Assembly (NCBI RefSeq): GCF_001424145.1
Contig: NZ_LMQM01000012.1
Span: forward strand, 496,745 to 560,744
From: Chryseobacterium sp. Leaf404
GTDB taxonomy: Bacteria; Bacteroidota; Bacteroidia; Flavobacteriales; Weeksellaceae
Direction of reading: 5' to 3'
Length of the DNA: 64,000 nucleotides
Positions 33,827 through 41,984 of this stretch are shown here, piece by piece. The position numbers were made by a program, and so were the translations under genes. How positions within the stretch are numbered: the first letter of the stretch is position 1; every line of letters begins with the position of its first letter. The notes beneath the pieces were generated by a model, which saw nothing but the letters and a program-made list of their open reading frames with translations, searched no databases and was not told where the DNA came from.

Positions 33827-34159
33827 CTAATGCGCTCCGGATTTTGAGAAAAGGTTGATGATCACTACACCCGCAACGATAAGGCCTATCCCAAGAATGG
33901 CAGGTAAATCTAAAGTTTGTTTATACACAAAATATCCTACTAAGGAAATCAAAACAATTCCTACAGCAGACCAAATGGCGTACGCAATGCCAATCGGAAT
34001 TCCTTTTAAAGCAAATGTCAGTAGATAAAATGAGGCCGTCATTGCGACTACAAATATGATGGTTGGCAAAGGCTTTGTGAACTGTTCGGTCTTTTTCAGG
34101 AAAGACGTTCCGATGGTTTCACAAAGAATGGCGGCGGCGAGGAATAGATAATTTTTCAA
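33827..34159 (-). CDS. SMR family multidrug efflux protein
   Basis: 110 residues with four membrane helices, the standard SMR layout. The first helix holds the essential glutamate in LAAAILCETIGTSFLKKTE (Glu14). Later motifs are IPIGIAYAIWSAVGIVLI (about 57-74) and LDLPAILGIGLIVAGVVIINL. Such proteins work as antiparallel dimers that exchange protons for quaternary ammonium or guanidinium compounds. Single gene, no partner SMR copy nearby. Its last codons are duplicated 290 bases downstream, as noted for the repeats there. Confidence 0.93.
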   Translation of the reverse strand: MKNYLFLAAAILCETIGTSFLKKTEQFTKPLPTIIFVVAMTASFYLLTFALKGIPIGIAYAIWSAVGIVLISLVGYFVYKQTLDLPAILGIGLIVAGVVIINLFSKSGAH

Positions 34160-34384
34160 GAGTTTGGAATTTAAAATTAATTCAAAGATGTTGTTTTCTT
34201 CTCAATGATATCCTTCAAAATTACCAAAAAAGAAATTCTATAAAAAATTAAATACCCTTAAAACGTCAGGTTGAACAAGATAATTTTCTGTGAAATTTAT
34301 TTAACAAACTTTATTACACCGAAAAGTGTTTTATTTAATAGTTTTGCGGTGCTAAAATTCAATTTAATATAAAACTCAACTTAC

Positions 34385-35352
34385 ATGTTCAGAACGTTAT
34401 TATTAATTTCATTCCTTATTACAGCAATTATGTTCGGACAGCAGAATTCGTCAGGGGCAAGCAAAAAACACTTAAACTGCAGACAGAAATTTACAATCTG
34501 ATTAAAAAGAAGGCTTTGTATTCCGATTCTCTGGACTGGAAAAAAATAGATACAGAACTGTCTAAACTTCCGTTAACTGAAAATGATTCGGTAAGTCAGA
34601 AAATTCTGTTTGACTATTATTTGGATCAGCTTAAAGCCGCTGGCGATAACCATTCTTTTTTTATAACAAAAAGTATAATGGAGGAAAAAAGTCAGCAGCC
34701 CATGATTCTTAAGCCGGAAGGAAAATATCTCGGGAATAGGATTGCCATGATAAAAGTTCCTGCCTGCAGCAATTATGACAACCAGAAAGATCTTGCCTTC
34801 GCAGAAATGGTCCGTTCTGAAATCAAAAGGCTGGATAGTGAAAATACAATTACAGGTTGGGTGGTAGATCTTCGTAATAATATGGGCGGCAATATGTGGC
34901 CAATGGTAGCAGGTCTGAACGCCCTTACTGAAGACGGTATCGTTGGATATTTTGTTGCTCCGAGTTATAAATCTCCATGGCTTACCAGAAACGGAAGAAT
35001 GGTTGGGAGCAAAGCAAAAATCAGTGATTATAAAATTAAAAATCCGAACTTGAAAATTGCTGTTCTCATCAATGAATATACTGCTAGCAGCGGAGAAATG
35101 ACCGCCATTTCTTTGATTGGACTGCCGAATGTAAGGACTTTCGGGAAAGATTCGATGGGATATATTACCGCCAACGGAACTTTCACGCTTTCCAACGGAG
35201 CGAATTTCAATCTGGCGACCAATACCTCAGCCGACAGAACGGGAAAAGTGTATACAGACAGAATTAGACCTGATGTTTACGTGGAAAACCTAAAAACTAC
35301 GTCCGAAGATGAAGTAATAGAAGAAGCCGAAAAATGGCTCATGATAAAATAA
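34385..35352 (+). pseudogene. S41 family C-terminal processing peptidase, frameshifted after the signal peptide
   Basis: The signal peptide (MFRTLLLISFLITAIMFGQQ, ATG at 34385) is in one frame, and the peptidase in another, reading TLKLQTEIYNLIKKKALYSD onward. Adding one A to the A6 tract near 34463-34468 joins them into about 322 residues. The peptidase part has the S41 fold: GWVVDLRNNMGGN (about 34855-34895) and the catalytic serine in EYTASSGEMTAI (about 35077-35110), followed by GKDSMGYITANG. These enzymes cut C-terminal residues of exported proteins. The loss may be a real mutation or a base-calling error in the homopolymer. The intact peptidase frame lacks an ATG before 34670. Confidence 0.75.
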
Positions 35353-35361
35353 TCTTAAAAC

Positions 35362-35401
35362 AGACAACCGCAAAGCATCACACTTTGCGGTTGTCTATTT
35401 T
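35362..35401. terminator. Strong bidirectional terminator
   Basis: AGACAACCGCAAAG (35362-35375) and CTTTGCGGTTGTCT (35383-35396) make a perfect 14-bp stem with a 7-base loop, with A and T runs on both sides. It ends the S41 gene (+) and the SDR gene (-). Confidence 0.92.
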
Positions 35402-35416
35402 AAATTTAAAAAACTG

Positions 35417-36163
35417 CTATTTCAAGAGATAACCTATCGCACCGCCATCAACCAGCAATTCGGTTCCTGTAATGAAGCTTGCCTGATCTGAAGCTAAGAA
35501 AAGTACAGCTTTGGCAATCTCTAAAGGATCACCCATTCTTCCCAATGCGACAGATTTGGCAAATTCATTTTGCATGTCCAGACTTGGAACAGCTTTATCA
35601 AAACCTTCTGTTTTTGTAGGTCCCGGACTCACAATATTCACTCTGATTTTTCTATCTGCCAGCTCATTGGCTGCAATCTGGGCAATTTTATTTACCGCTC
35701 CTTTGGTTGCTGAATAGACGCTTCCGTACATCTGCGCCGTTGTAGCAACTGTTGATGAATTAAAAACTACAGAAGAACCTTCCGTAAAATGCGGAATCAT
35801 TTTTTGTAAAGTAAAATAATATCCTTTCACATTCGTATTGAACTGATGATCAAAATCTTCCTCAGTGGTCTGTTCAATCGGTGTAAAAACGGCTGTTCCT
35901 GCATTCAGAAAAAGAACATCTACTTTGTTTCCGCTTACTGCAACATGGTTTTCGAGTACAGCAATTCCAGCCAAATTTGAAGTGTCTGAAACTAAAGTTT
36001 TCAGTTTTGGATTATTGATTCTTTCTTCCGCTTTTTTCAGATTGTCGGCGTTTCTTCCTGTAATCAAAACGCTGGCTCCCGCTTCAATAAAAGCTTTGGC
36101 AGTTGCAAATCCTATTCCGGTACTTCCGCCGGTAATGACTACATTTTTGTCTGTAAAATTCAT
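35417..36163 (-). CDS. SDR family oxidoreductase controlled by an HxlR regulator
   Basis: 248 residues from the ATG at 36163 (MNFTDKNVVITGGSTGIG); a longer frame from 36196 lies past the -7 box and is unlikely. The dinucleotide motif is GGSTGIGFATA, then NAGTAVFTP, the catalytic Ser in VFNSSTVATTA and YSATKGAVNKIA. The C-terminus ITGTELLVDGG is typical. It is divergent from an HxlR regulator, with overlapping promoters and a palindrome between them, so the regulator probably represses it. HxlR members often respond to aldehydes or oxidants. Substrate unknown. Confidence 0.87.
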   Translation of the reverse strand: MNFTDKNVVITGGSTGIGFATAKAFIEAGASVLITGRNADNLKKAEERINNPKLKTLVSDTSNLAGIAVLENHVAVSGNKVDVLFLNAGTAVFTPIEQTTEEDFDHQFNTNVKGYYFTLQKMIPHFTEGSSVVFNSSTVATTAQMYGSVYSATKGAVNKIAQIAANELADRKIRVNIVSPGPTKTEGFDKAVPSLDMQNEFAKSVALGRMGDPLEIAKAVLFLASDQASFITGTELLVDGGAIGYLLK

Positions 36164-36193
36164 TTTGTAATTTTTTATTGTTGTTTTACAGAG

Positions 36194-36230
36194 CAAATGT
36201 AAAACGATTCAGTTACTTTTAGTAACTTTG
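36194..36230. promoter_or_regulatory. Divergent promoters and HxlR operator
   Basis: Minus-strand -7 box TACATTTG (36194-36201) serves the SDR gene, plus-strand TAACTTTG (36223-36230) the HxlR gene. Between them GTTAC-TTTTA-GTAAC (36212-36226) is a palindrome. Two direct GTAAC units follow at 36257-36269. Confidence 0.65.
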
Positions 36231-36272
36231 TACCGAAAAATAACAATAACAACGGTGTAACAAAGTAACAAT

Positions 36273-36629
36273 ATGGAGTGTCAGGCAAAAGATTTTCAGC
36301 AGGAGTATAAAAAAGAAATGCGTGCAGTACAGGATTCTATGGACGTTCTTCACGGCAAATGGAAGATTGCCGTTATCTCTTCTATCTGCTATTACAACAA
36401 GAGACGGTTTTCAGATATTCTGAATGATATAGACGGAATTTCCAACAGAATGCTCAGCAAAGAACTGAAGGAACTTGAATTCAACAAACTCATCCACAGA
36501 AATGTATTGAATACACAGCCCGTAACGGTAGAATACACTCTGACTGATCATGGAAATACTCTAAAAACCATCATCAATAATCTGAAAGACTGGGGTGTAC
36601 AGCACCGTAAGAAAATTGTGGAAGGGTAA
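36273..36629 (+). CDS. HxlR family transcriptional regulator
   Basis: 118 residues. A winged helix with HGKWKIAVISSICYYNKRRFSD (about 28-49), ISNRMLSKELKELEFNKLI and the wing VEYTLTDHG is the HxlR/DUF24 pattern. One cysteine at position 3 (MECQAK) and another in SSICYY could sense aldehyde or oxidant, as in other members, but this is not shown. It is transcribed away from an SDR oxidoreductase that shares its control region. The start ATG at 36273 follows the -7 box by 43 bases. Confidence 0.9.
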   Translation: MECQAKDFQQEYKKEMRAVQDSMDVLHGKWKIAVISSICYYNKRRFSDILNDIDGISNRMLSKELKELEFNKLIHRNVLNTQPVTVEYTLTDHGNTLKTIINNLKDWGVQHRKKIVEG

Positions 36630-36737
36630 GATATTTCTTGTTCTTTTGTCTTGAAATCGCAGATTCGACGCAATCAAACAAAAGAACCAAAAATTCAAGA
36701 CTTGGAAATCCATGATTCGACGTAGTCAAACTCAGCT

Positions 36738-36891
36738 AAAATTTTGAAGAATATCCTAAAATCTCCGAAATTGACTCCTTTCAGTCGTCGAACCTAAAGG
36801 TTTCGGGCGGGAATATTTTTCTTTCATCGAATAAATATTTTTGCCGCCACTCAGACAATGGAGATTTCTTAACGGAAATTCTTCAAAATTT
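36738..36891. repeat. Long imperfect inverted repeat in a 323-base gene-free region
   Basis: AAAATTTTGAAGAATATCC...ATCTCC (36738-36766) is largely complementary to GGAGATTTC...GGAAATTCTTCAAAATTT (36860-36891). Inside are AATATTTTT copies and GGCGGG/CCGCC. No coding frame or RNA family was recognised in 36630-36952. Confidence 0.6.
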
Positions 36892-36952
36892 CTTAACGCT
36901 TCCGTTTCCTAGGTCGATAAAGAAAAATCCAAAACAATAGCTTATTATAAAT

Positions 36953-37576
36953 TTAAACATCTCCCTTAATTTCTTCTACTAAATTATTATATTTGGTCTG
37001 TATTTTTTTAAGATTCTCGGCGAAAATATCATTAAAATTTGGTGGATATGGTTCATTAAAATCAATGGGATTTCGATGATTAAAATGTGAAATTTTTCTT
37101 ATAGCCTGGTAAGTTGTAACGTGCTTAATATATTTCAAAAATTCATTCGACAATATTTCGTCTGCTTCAGCTAGATGAAATTTTGATTCAATTATTTCTA
37201 CAATTTCGTTGTGATTTTTTAAAATCACTTCGTTTTCTAAGTAATCATTTGTTTCAATAGGTAATGTATTATGATCACTAAAAAAATTAGGTATTTTTTC
37301 AAATAAAATGGTGTCTTTTTGAAGTCTTATATAAATTGGCCAATAGAATTCGGATAGCTGTCTTTCCAAAAAACTTAATTTCCTAAATCTTTTATCTTTC
37401 AATAAATCGTTCTCTAATATACTTTTCTGTCTTTTCAAATCCAAGACCTCAGTATTAGAAGTTTTAATTTTTTCAATCATTTTATTGAACCTAAATGCAA
37501 TAAATAGAATAAGAATTGCCATAATTCCTTTATCAATAAAAATTTTAATGATCTCTTGAGTTAATGTATTGTCCAT
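36953..37576 (-). CDS. Hypothetical membrane-anchored protein
   Basis: 207 residues. One N-terminal membrane segment (about 14-30, KGIMAILILFIAF), then a coiled-coil region (KMIEKIKTSNTEVLDLKRQK and onward to about 65), and a helical cytoplasmic domain with FLERQLSEFYWPIYIRLQKD (about 68-87). I do not recognise the family. It opens a low-GC accessory island with no housekeeping genes. The same plan, membrane anchor plus helical domain, is seen in the protein at 41985-42830. Function unknown. Confidence 0.6.
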   Translation of the reverse strand: MDNTLTQEIIKIFIDKGIMAILILFIAFRFNKMIEKIKTSNTEVLDLKRQKSILENDLLKDKRFRKLSFLERQLSEFYWPIYIRLQKDTILFEKIPNFFSDHNTLPIETNDYLENEVILKNHNEIVEIIESKFHLAEADEILSNEFLKYIKHVTTYQAIRKISHFNHRNPIDFNEPYPPNFNDIFAENLKKIQTKYNNLVEEIKGDV

Positions 37577-37614
37577 CGTTCCTAATTGGTTTAAGGTTAA
37601 AAAAATAATTCAAA

Positions 37615-38205
37615 TCACAAGTCATCCAAAGCAGTGGATTTCATGACATCGCTATTTATTCTGTCAAAATATGCTAAGGCAACATAGCAACTGGTAACAC
37701 TATTATTTTTTATAGAAAGTTCAATACTTCCTTTATCGGTATCAAAAACCGAATTATATTCACATTCTCCAAGCTGAACAGAAGTCATTTTTGCGCCGTC
37801 GCTCTTTGGCTCATAAGATTGAAATTTTTCAATACTATACTCTGGTGTTCCATATTTCTCAGTTAGTAAGTTTTTTAAAGAAAAATAATTATTCGACAAA
37901 GATGACCAATCATTTCTCTCACTAAAAACCACTACAATTTTATTAACAAGATCTTGTTGTTGCAAAGTAGAAATACCAATCATGCAATCTTTATAGCCTG
38001 CAAACTCGCCTTTCATCATTGCAATTCCTTTATCTGTACCTGTAAGTACAAAACCAGCTTTTTTCATTTTCGCAACATATTGACTGAGTGTGCCATCTAT
38101 AGGAACGCCCTTAAAACTTAAATGCTCAGAAGAATTTTGAATTTGTTGAGCTTGAATAGGAAATCCAAGGGTAATTAACATTACAAATGTTAGTATTTTC
38201 ATCAT
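37615..38205 (-). CDS. Exported hypothetical protein
   Basis: 196 residues with a signal peptide (about 1-19, LTFVMLITLGFPIQAQ). The mature part has LSFKGVPIDGTLSQYVAKMKKAGF and GEFAGYKDCMIGIST, ending with a conserved-looking VTSCYVALAYFDR. The pattern FKGVPIDG...F...MKxxG is common in Bacteroidota secreted proteins whose function is not known. Three cysteines could form a disulfide. It is probably periplasmic. The gene ends 38 bases before the start of the 207-residue gene downstream and may share a transcript with it. Confidence 0.68.
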   Translation of the reverse strand: MMKILTFVMLITLGFPIQAQQIQNSSEHLSFKGVPIDGTLSQYVAKMKKAGFVLTGTDKGIAMMKGEFAGYKDCMIGISTLQQQDLVNKIVVVFSERNDWSSLSNNYFSLKNLLTEKYGTPEYSIEKFQSYEPKSDGAKMTSVQLGECEYNSVFDTDKGSIELSIKNNSVTSCYVALAYFDRINSDVMKSTALDDL

Positions 38206-38500
38206 AGTAAAATTAGTTTTTTATAAAAATCTAATTTACTAAATTCTTTAATAAGAAATGCTAGTGTTAACTCTTTTAATTCAATTAATTAGTGGATGAA
38301 TGGAATAAAACAATTACTCAATAACTCTCTCAAAATAAAGTTCAGATAAAATAATTTTTATTTCCTGTTCTGCATTTTCCTTTCGCCAGTACACAATAAA
38401 GTTTACTTTGACACTCTTCAGATGATAATTTTTCATTCTCATATTTTCAATCTGTGTTGCAAACATCTTTGAGAATTTCAACACAGAATTGCCTTTGCTG

Positions 38501-38824
38501 TCACAGCATCCACCGTCTGCAATGATACGGTTTGGTAGGAAAAAGCAGAGTCGAAAAATATAGTGTATTAATGATGTTTTCAGAATGTACTCCCGCAACA
38601 TTCAGTGCTTTGCCAATATATTTGAGGTCATGATTAAAAACATTGTGCCCACAGACAAAATCTACCCCATCCAAAAACTGAATAAACTCAGCCATCGAAG
38701 CTTTATGAAAAGAAGCACCATTGTTTCTGATACTTCCGATATCAAGTACTTTCCCGCTCTTAGGCTCAATTTCTGTATCGATAAATGCGATCGGGAAATG
38801 GGTATGTTCTGAATTTTCTGTCAA
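38501..38824 (-). pseudogene. 3'-5' exonuclease (DnaQ-like) N-terminal fragment
   Basis: 107 residues open with PIAFIDTEIEP, exonuclease motif I (DxE), and CGHNVFNHDLKYIG, motif II. The chain breaks off after LFPTKPYH, where relatives continue into motif III and often into a RecQ-type helicase. The following bases read in another frame (38314-38601) without recognisable homology. It is most likely a truncated remnant of an exonuclease-helicase gene, part of the accessory island. A functional short exonuclease is unlikely because motif III is missing. Confidence 0.6.
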
Positions 38825-39030
38825 TCTGCGTATTAGTTTTTATTATTCGCTTATGGATGTTTTATTTTGAAAGTCTTTCATTTTCAAAATATAAGCTCTA
38901 ACTAAAATACAAATTTCTCCCGAAGTTGAAAATATGAAGTTTGAGTTTATTTAGACTTTATGATTATAAATCTTTTTAGTACAAAAAGCTTGAATTGAAT
39001 ATCTCAAAATTCAAAAATAAATCATCCTAA

Positions 39031-39079
39031 AAACAATCAACCACTTTTAAATTGCTTTAAAAGTGGTTGATTGTTTTTG
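39031..39079. terminator. Very stable bidirectional terminator
   Basis: Arms 39031-39051 and 39056-39076 are perfectly complementary over 21 bp around the loop TTGC, followed by TTTTT. The gap 38825-39126 holds nothing else recognisable. It ends the ATPase operon at 39127. Confidence 0.93.
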
Positions 39080-39126
39080 ATTATTTCGGAAAATGGGAAT
39101 TGTGCAACACCTACCCTTGCTATCGG

Positions 39127-40734
39127 TTATATTGTTATTGGGAATTTCTGTACTATTTTTAAAAAGTCATTAAGATTTTCTTCTTGTAATAATTTACTAT
39201 TTACTAATCGAGAATAGTCAAGTGTGTTTACTTCTTTAAACGACAAATACTTATCAGCAGAATATTCTTCTCTTTTTAGGGTTGATGTTAAAATTACTTG
39301 TTTGTTCAATTTGACAAACTCTTCAATCATTTTTTCTTCTTTTGCGGTGGATAACTCTCCTTCTCTAAAAGAATCTATGATAATTGGGTAATTGTGTTTC
39401 AAAATATTATTTAGTGCAACGATTTTACAAAAATAAAATTCTTGTTCTTCGCTACCTGAAAATGTCTCGTTAGCTTTAGTAAAAAGTCCATTAATTGTCA
39501 TTGTTCCTTCAGGGTCAATGATTCTATACAGTCTTGTAATTTCAACGATTATTTTTTCTAATAATTCTTGTTGTTTGAGTCTATTTTGTTCAAAACCGTT
39601 ATTTATTGCTTTTATTTGATTTTCAATTCCTGTTAACTCGTTTCTTAAGACAGTAACTGAATTATCTATTTCTCTTGAATCTCTAATCTCTGACTCGAAT
39701 AGAACATAATTACTGAACTCAGGATTAGGCGTTTCTAAAAGCTTATTAATTTCAATTTGCTCCCTTTCGATAATGTGGTCTAACTCCTTTACAACATCTT
39801 CTTTTAATTTTATGTTTTCTTTGATTGAAGAAATTATACTATTTCTGACATATTGATTACTTACGTCAAACTCGAAATCATCATTTGTAAACGTGATTTT
39901 AGAACTTCCGCAATCAGAGCATTTGACTTTTCCTTCCTTTAGACTTCTATTTAAAGAATTTAGTTCATTAATAAGAAAATTTAATTTTATCTTTCTATTT
40001 TCTTCTCTGTTACGTTGTTTACGAAATTCTGTAATAGAATTATGTAAATCCTTTAACCTATCCTTAATGCGTTCAAAATCTTCATTATTAGCCAAACTAC
40101 TTACATAGTTAGCTATCTTGGGATTCTTTTTAAGAATTTGGATTTTCTTTCTTTCAATTTTTATTTTTTCTTCTAATTCTCCTTTTTTTGTTTTTAATTC
40201 TTCGGCATTAACTGTCTCATCGAAAACGATATTCGAAATTCCTTGTAGCGAAAATATCATATTTAAAAAGTCCGCTTTGTTATTAAATGACTTTACGATT
40301 ATGTTTGATGTGTTTCTTCTATCTTGACCCAAAAAGAATAATTCATAGAATAAACTTAAATCTGAAATTTTCAATTGTCCATCTTTAGGAATATTTGGAA
40401 TTTGAATTACCTCTTTTGAAATGAAATATTTAAATTCTGCGATGCTATTAAATATGTAATTTTGATTATTTCCAATAACAAGAATCGAATTATTGTGTCT
40501 AAGAAACTCGTAATCTATATCATTTATTGATATTTTAGAATAGAAGTAGTAATTTTTTGGGTTAAATCCTACTGGCCAAATAGAATCATATCCGATGGAA
40601 TAAACAATACTTTGCATAAGAATTGTTTTTCCCTTATTGTTATCATCACTAAAAATTATGTTCGTTTTATTCTGAAACCTTTCTTCAACGAAAGCTTCTG
40701 AACTATTTCCAATTGCAATTTTTTTTATTATCAT
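39127..40734 (-). CDS. Rad50/ABC-like ATPase with CxxC hook (probable defence ATPase)
   Basis: 535 residues. The N-terminal P-loop is SDDNNKGKTILMQS (about 29-42), which lacks the first Gly of the classical motif. Two coiled-coil arms (about 175-265 and 300-395) surround a hook KCSDCGSSK (Cys272, Cys275) that could bind zinc as in Rad50. The C-terminal half has the ABC signature FSGSEEQEF (about 425) and Walker B YPIIIDSFREGEL (about 449-461). This is the layout of the small ABC ATPases found in ABC-three-component conflict systems and similar two-gene defence pairs. It overlaps the upstream frame by 4 bases. DNA-bound sensing that licenses a nuclease is the likely role. Confidence 0.7.
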   Translation of the reverse strand: MIIKKIAIGNSSEAFVEERFQNKTNIIFSDDNNKGKTILMQSIVYSIGYDSIWPVGFNPKNYYFYSKISINDIDYEFLRHNNSILVIGNNQNYIFNSIAEFKYFISKEVIQIPNIPKDGQLKISDLSLFYELFFLGQDRRNTSNIIVKSFNNKADFLNMIFSLQGISNIVFDETVNAEELKTKKGELEEKIKIERKKIQILKKNPKIANYVSSLANNEDFERIKDRLKDLHNSITEFRKQRNREENRKIKLNFLINELNSLNRSLKEGKVKCSDCGSSKITFTNDDFEFDVSNQYVRNSIISSIKENIKLKEDVVKELDHIIEREQIEINKLLETPNPEFSNYVLFESEIRDSREIDNSVTVLRNELTGIENQIKAINNGFEQNRLKQQELLEKIIVEITRLYRIIDPEGTMTINGLFTKANETFSGSEEQEFYFCKIVALNNILKHNYPIIIDSFREGELSTAKEEKMIEEFVKLNKQVILTSTLKREEYSADKYLSFKEVNTLDYSRLVNSKLLQEENLNDFLKIVQKFPITI

Positions 40735-41288
40735 TTGAACCCTTCTATAGTTAAAGCGATTAGATACTTGATAGTCATTTCTTTCAGATAATTATATTTG
40801 GGAGTATATAAACTGAATTTGGTTGTATAAATAAGTTCAACATCATCGATAAAAGTTGTGTCTAAATATTCTATAATTGTTTCACAAACTTTCCAAAATT
40901 CTCTATTACTTGTTTTGTTGAACAGACATCTTGATAGATTAGAGTTACATTCTTGAATTAAGTCCTCTGTGTCATCACGGGTCAGGTTTTTAACATAATC
41001 AAAAAATCCAAATGGAATACTTTTGTATTTAAAAACCTCTACACCAATTATACGGCAAATAACAAATGTGTCAATATCAAGAATCTTTAAGTGACGATTG
41101 AAATTAATAACATCTAAAACGTTGGAAATTGTTTCATTTTCAATTAACGAGTTCTTTTTAGAAGATTGAATGTCTCTTAATTCTTTAAAAACTGTTAAAT
41201 AAAAGTCATCCGTTTTTAGAGATTTGTTTTTGAACTTAGTTATTAGCTTTAGATATTCTTGTTCTGTTGTATCGTCTTCTACAATCAC
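40731..41288 (-). CDS. C-terminal half of the nuclease partner (or separate middle component)
   Basis: The first in-frame start codon is GTG (41288), but the frame is open back to 41396 and reads LTEEIQRVKGTIKDYTSEIE with good coding character, continuing the gene at 41363-41752 after a one-base shift. From 41369 it supplies 212 residues, helical, ending TIKYLIALTIEGFK. No catalytic motif. It overlaps the ATPase start by 4 bases. If the shift is real, the intact effector has about 340 residues; if translation starts at the GTG it is a 185-residue protein of the size of a middle component in ABC-three-component systems. I favour the fused form. Confidence 0.6.
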   Translation of the reverse strand: MIVEDDTTEQEYLKLITKFKNKSLKTDDFYLTVFKELRDIQSSKKNSLIENETISNVLDVINFNRHLKILDIDTFVICRIIGVEVFKYKSIPFGFFDYVKNLTRDDTEDLIQECNSNLSRCLFNKTSNREFWKVCETIIEYLDTTFIDDVELIYTTKFSLYTPKYNYLKEMTIKYLIALTIEGFK

Positions 41289-41362
41289 AACATTATGTAA
41301 GAATTTTTCAATTTCAGAAGTGTAATCCTTAATTGTTCCTTTTACTCGTTGAATCTCTTCAG

Positions 41363-41752
41363 TTAACCCTTTTTTACTCTCTCTTTTGTTTTTGTCTCAA
41401 AATTATCAAATTTATAAATCTTTGAAGATCTGGCAATTTTGTAATCATCTTTAAGTTGACGAGTAAAAAATATGAACTCTTTAAAATTCAATTTTGAGAG
41501 TGAATTATCAAAGAGAGTAAAAAAATATTGTCCAATTTTTTTAGGATTAAGATTTCCTTCATTCTTAGATTGTATATCCCAAATATTTTGTCCTTTGTTA
41601 TCTATCCCACTAACATCATTGAAACAATCAAAAGTGATATATTCAATTTCATTTTTACTACTACTTTTTCCAATTAGATACAATAATGATTTTGTTTCAA
41701 AAACTGATGCTTTTTCATTATTCATTTCAGTATTTTTAAAAGTGTAACTCAT
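41363..41752 (-). CDS. Restriction-endonuclease-like N-terminal half (Cap4/DUF4297-like), ends at a frameshift
   Basis: 129 residues. After ASVFETKSLLYLIGKS comes ITFDCFNDVSGID (Asp46) and NIWDIQSKNEGNL (Asp59, Gln61, Lys63). A D-x(n)-[DE]-x-[QK]-x-K order like this is found in PD-(D/E)xK nucleases of the Cap4/DUF4297 type, which cut double-stranded DNA in defence systems. KKIGQYFFTLFDNS is also typical of that region. The frame stops at TAA two codons after A AAA AAG (41375-41369). Moving back one base there continues into the next frame with no break. Start at ATG 41752 is the only good choice. Possible programmed frameshift, decay or sequence error. Confidence 0.62.
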   Translation of the reverse strand: MSYTFKNTEMNNEKASVFETKSLLYLIGKSSSKNEIEYITFDCFNDVSGIDNKGQNIWDIQSKNEGNLNPKKIGQYFFTLFDNSLSKLNFKEFIFFTRQLKDDYKIARSSKIYKFDNFETKTKERVKKG

Positions 41753-41984
41753 TGTTTAGTGATGGTGTTTAGTTTCGTGATATAATTGCCGATAACGGAA
41801 AAAGCTATTGATAAAGTGTAGGTTTAATTAAATGATTACTCAATTCAGACTCCCTGAAACCAATGCTTTTTCATCTCGTAAATTAAAAAAAAACAATATG
41901 AAGAGCAGTGGCGAATAAATGTTTCACACATTTTAATTTTGAATTTAATCTTGTATTATACCATTACATTGCTGTCTGTAGTTT

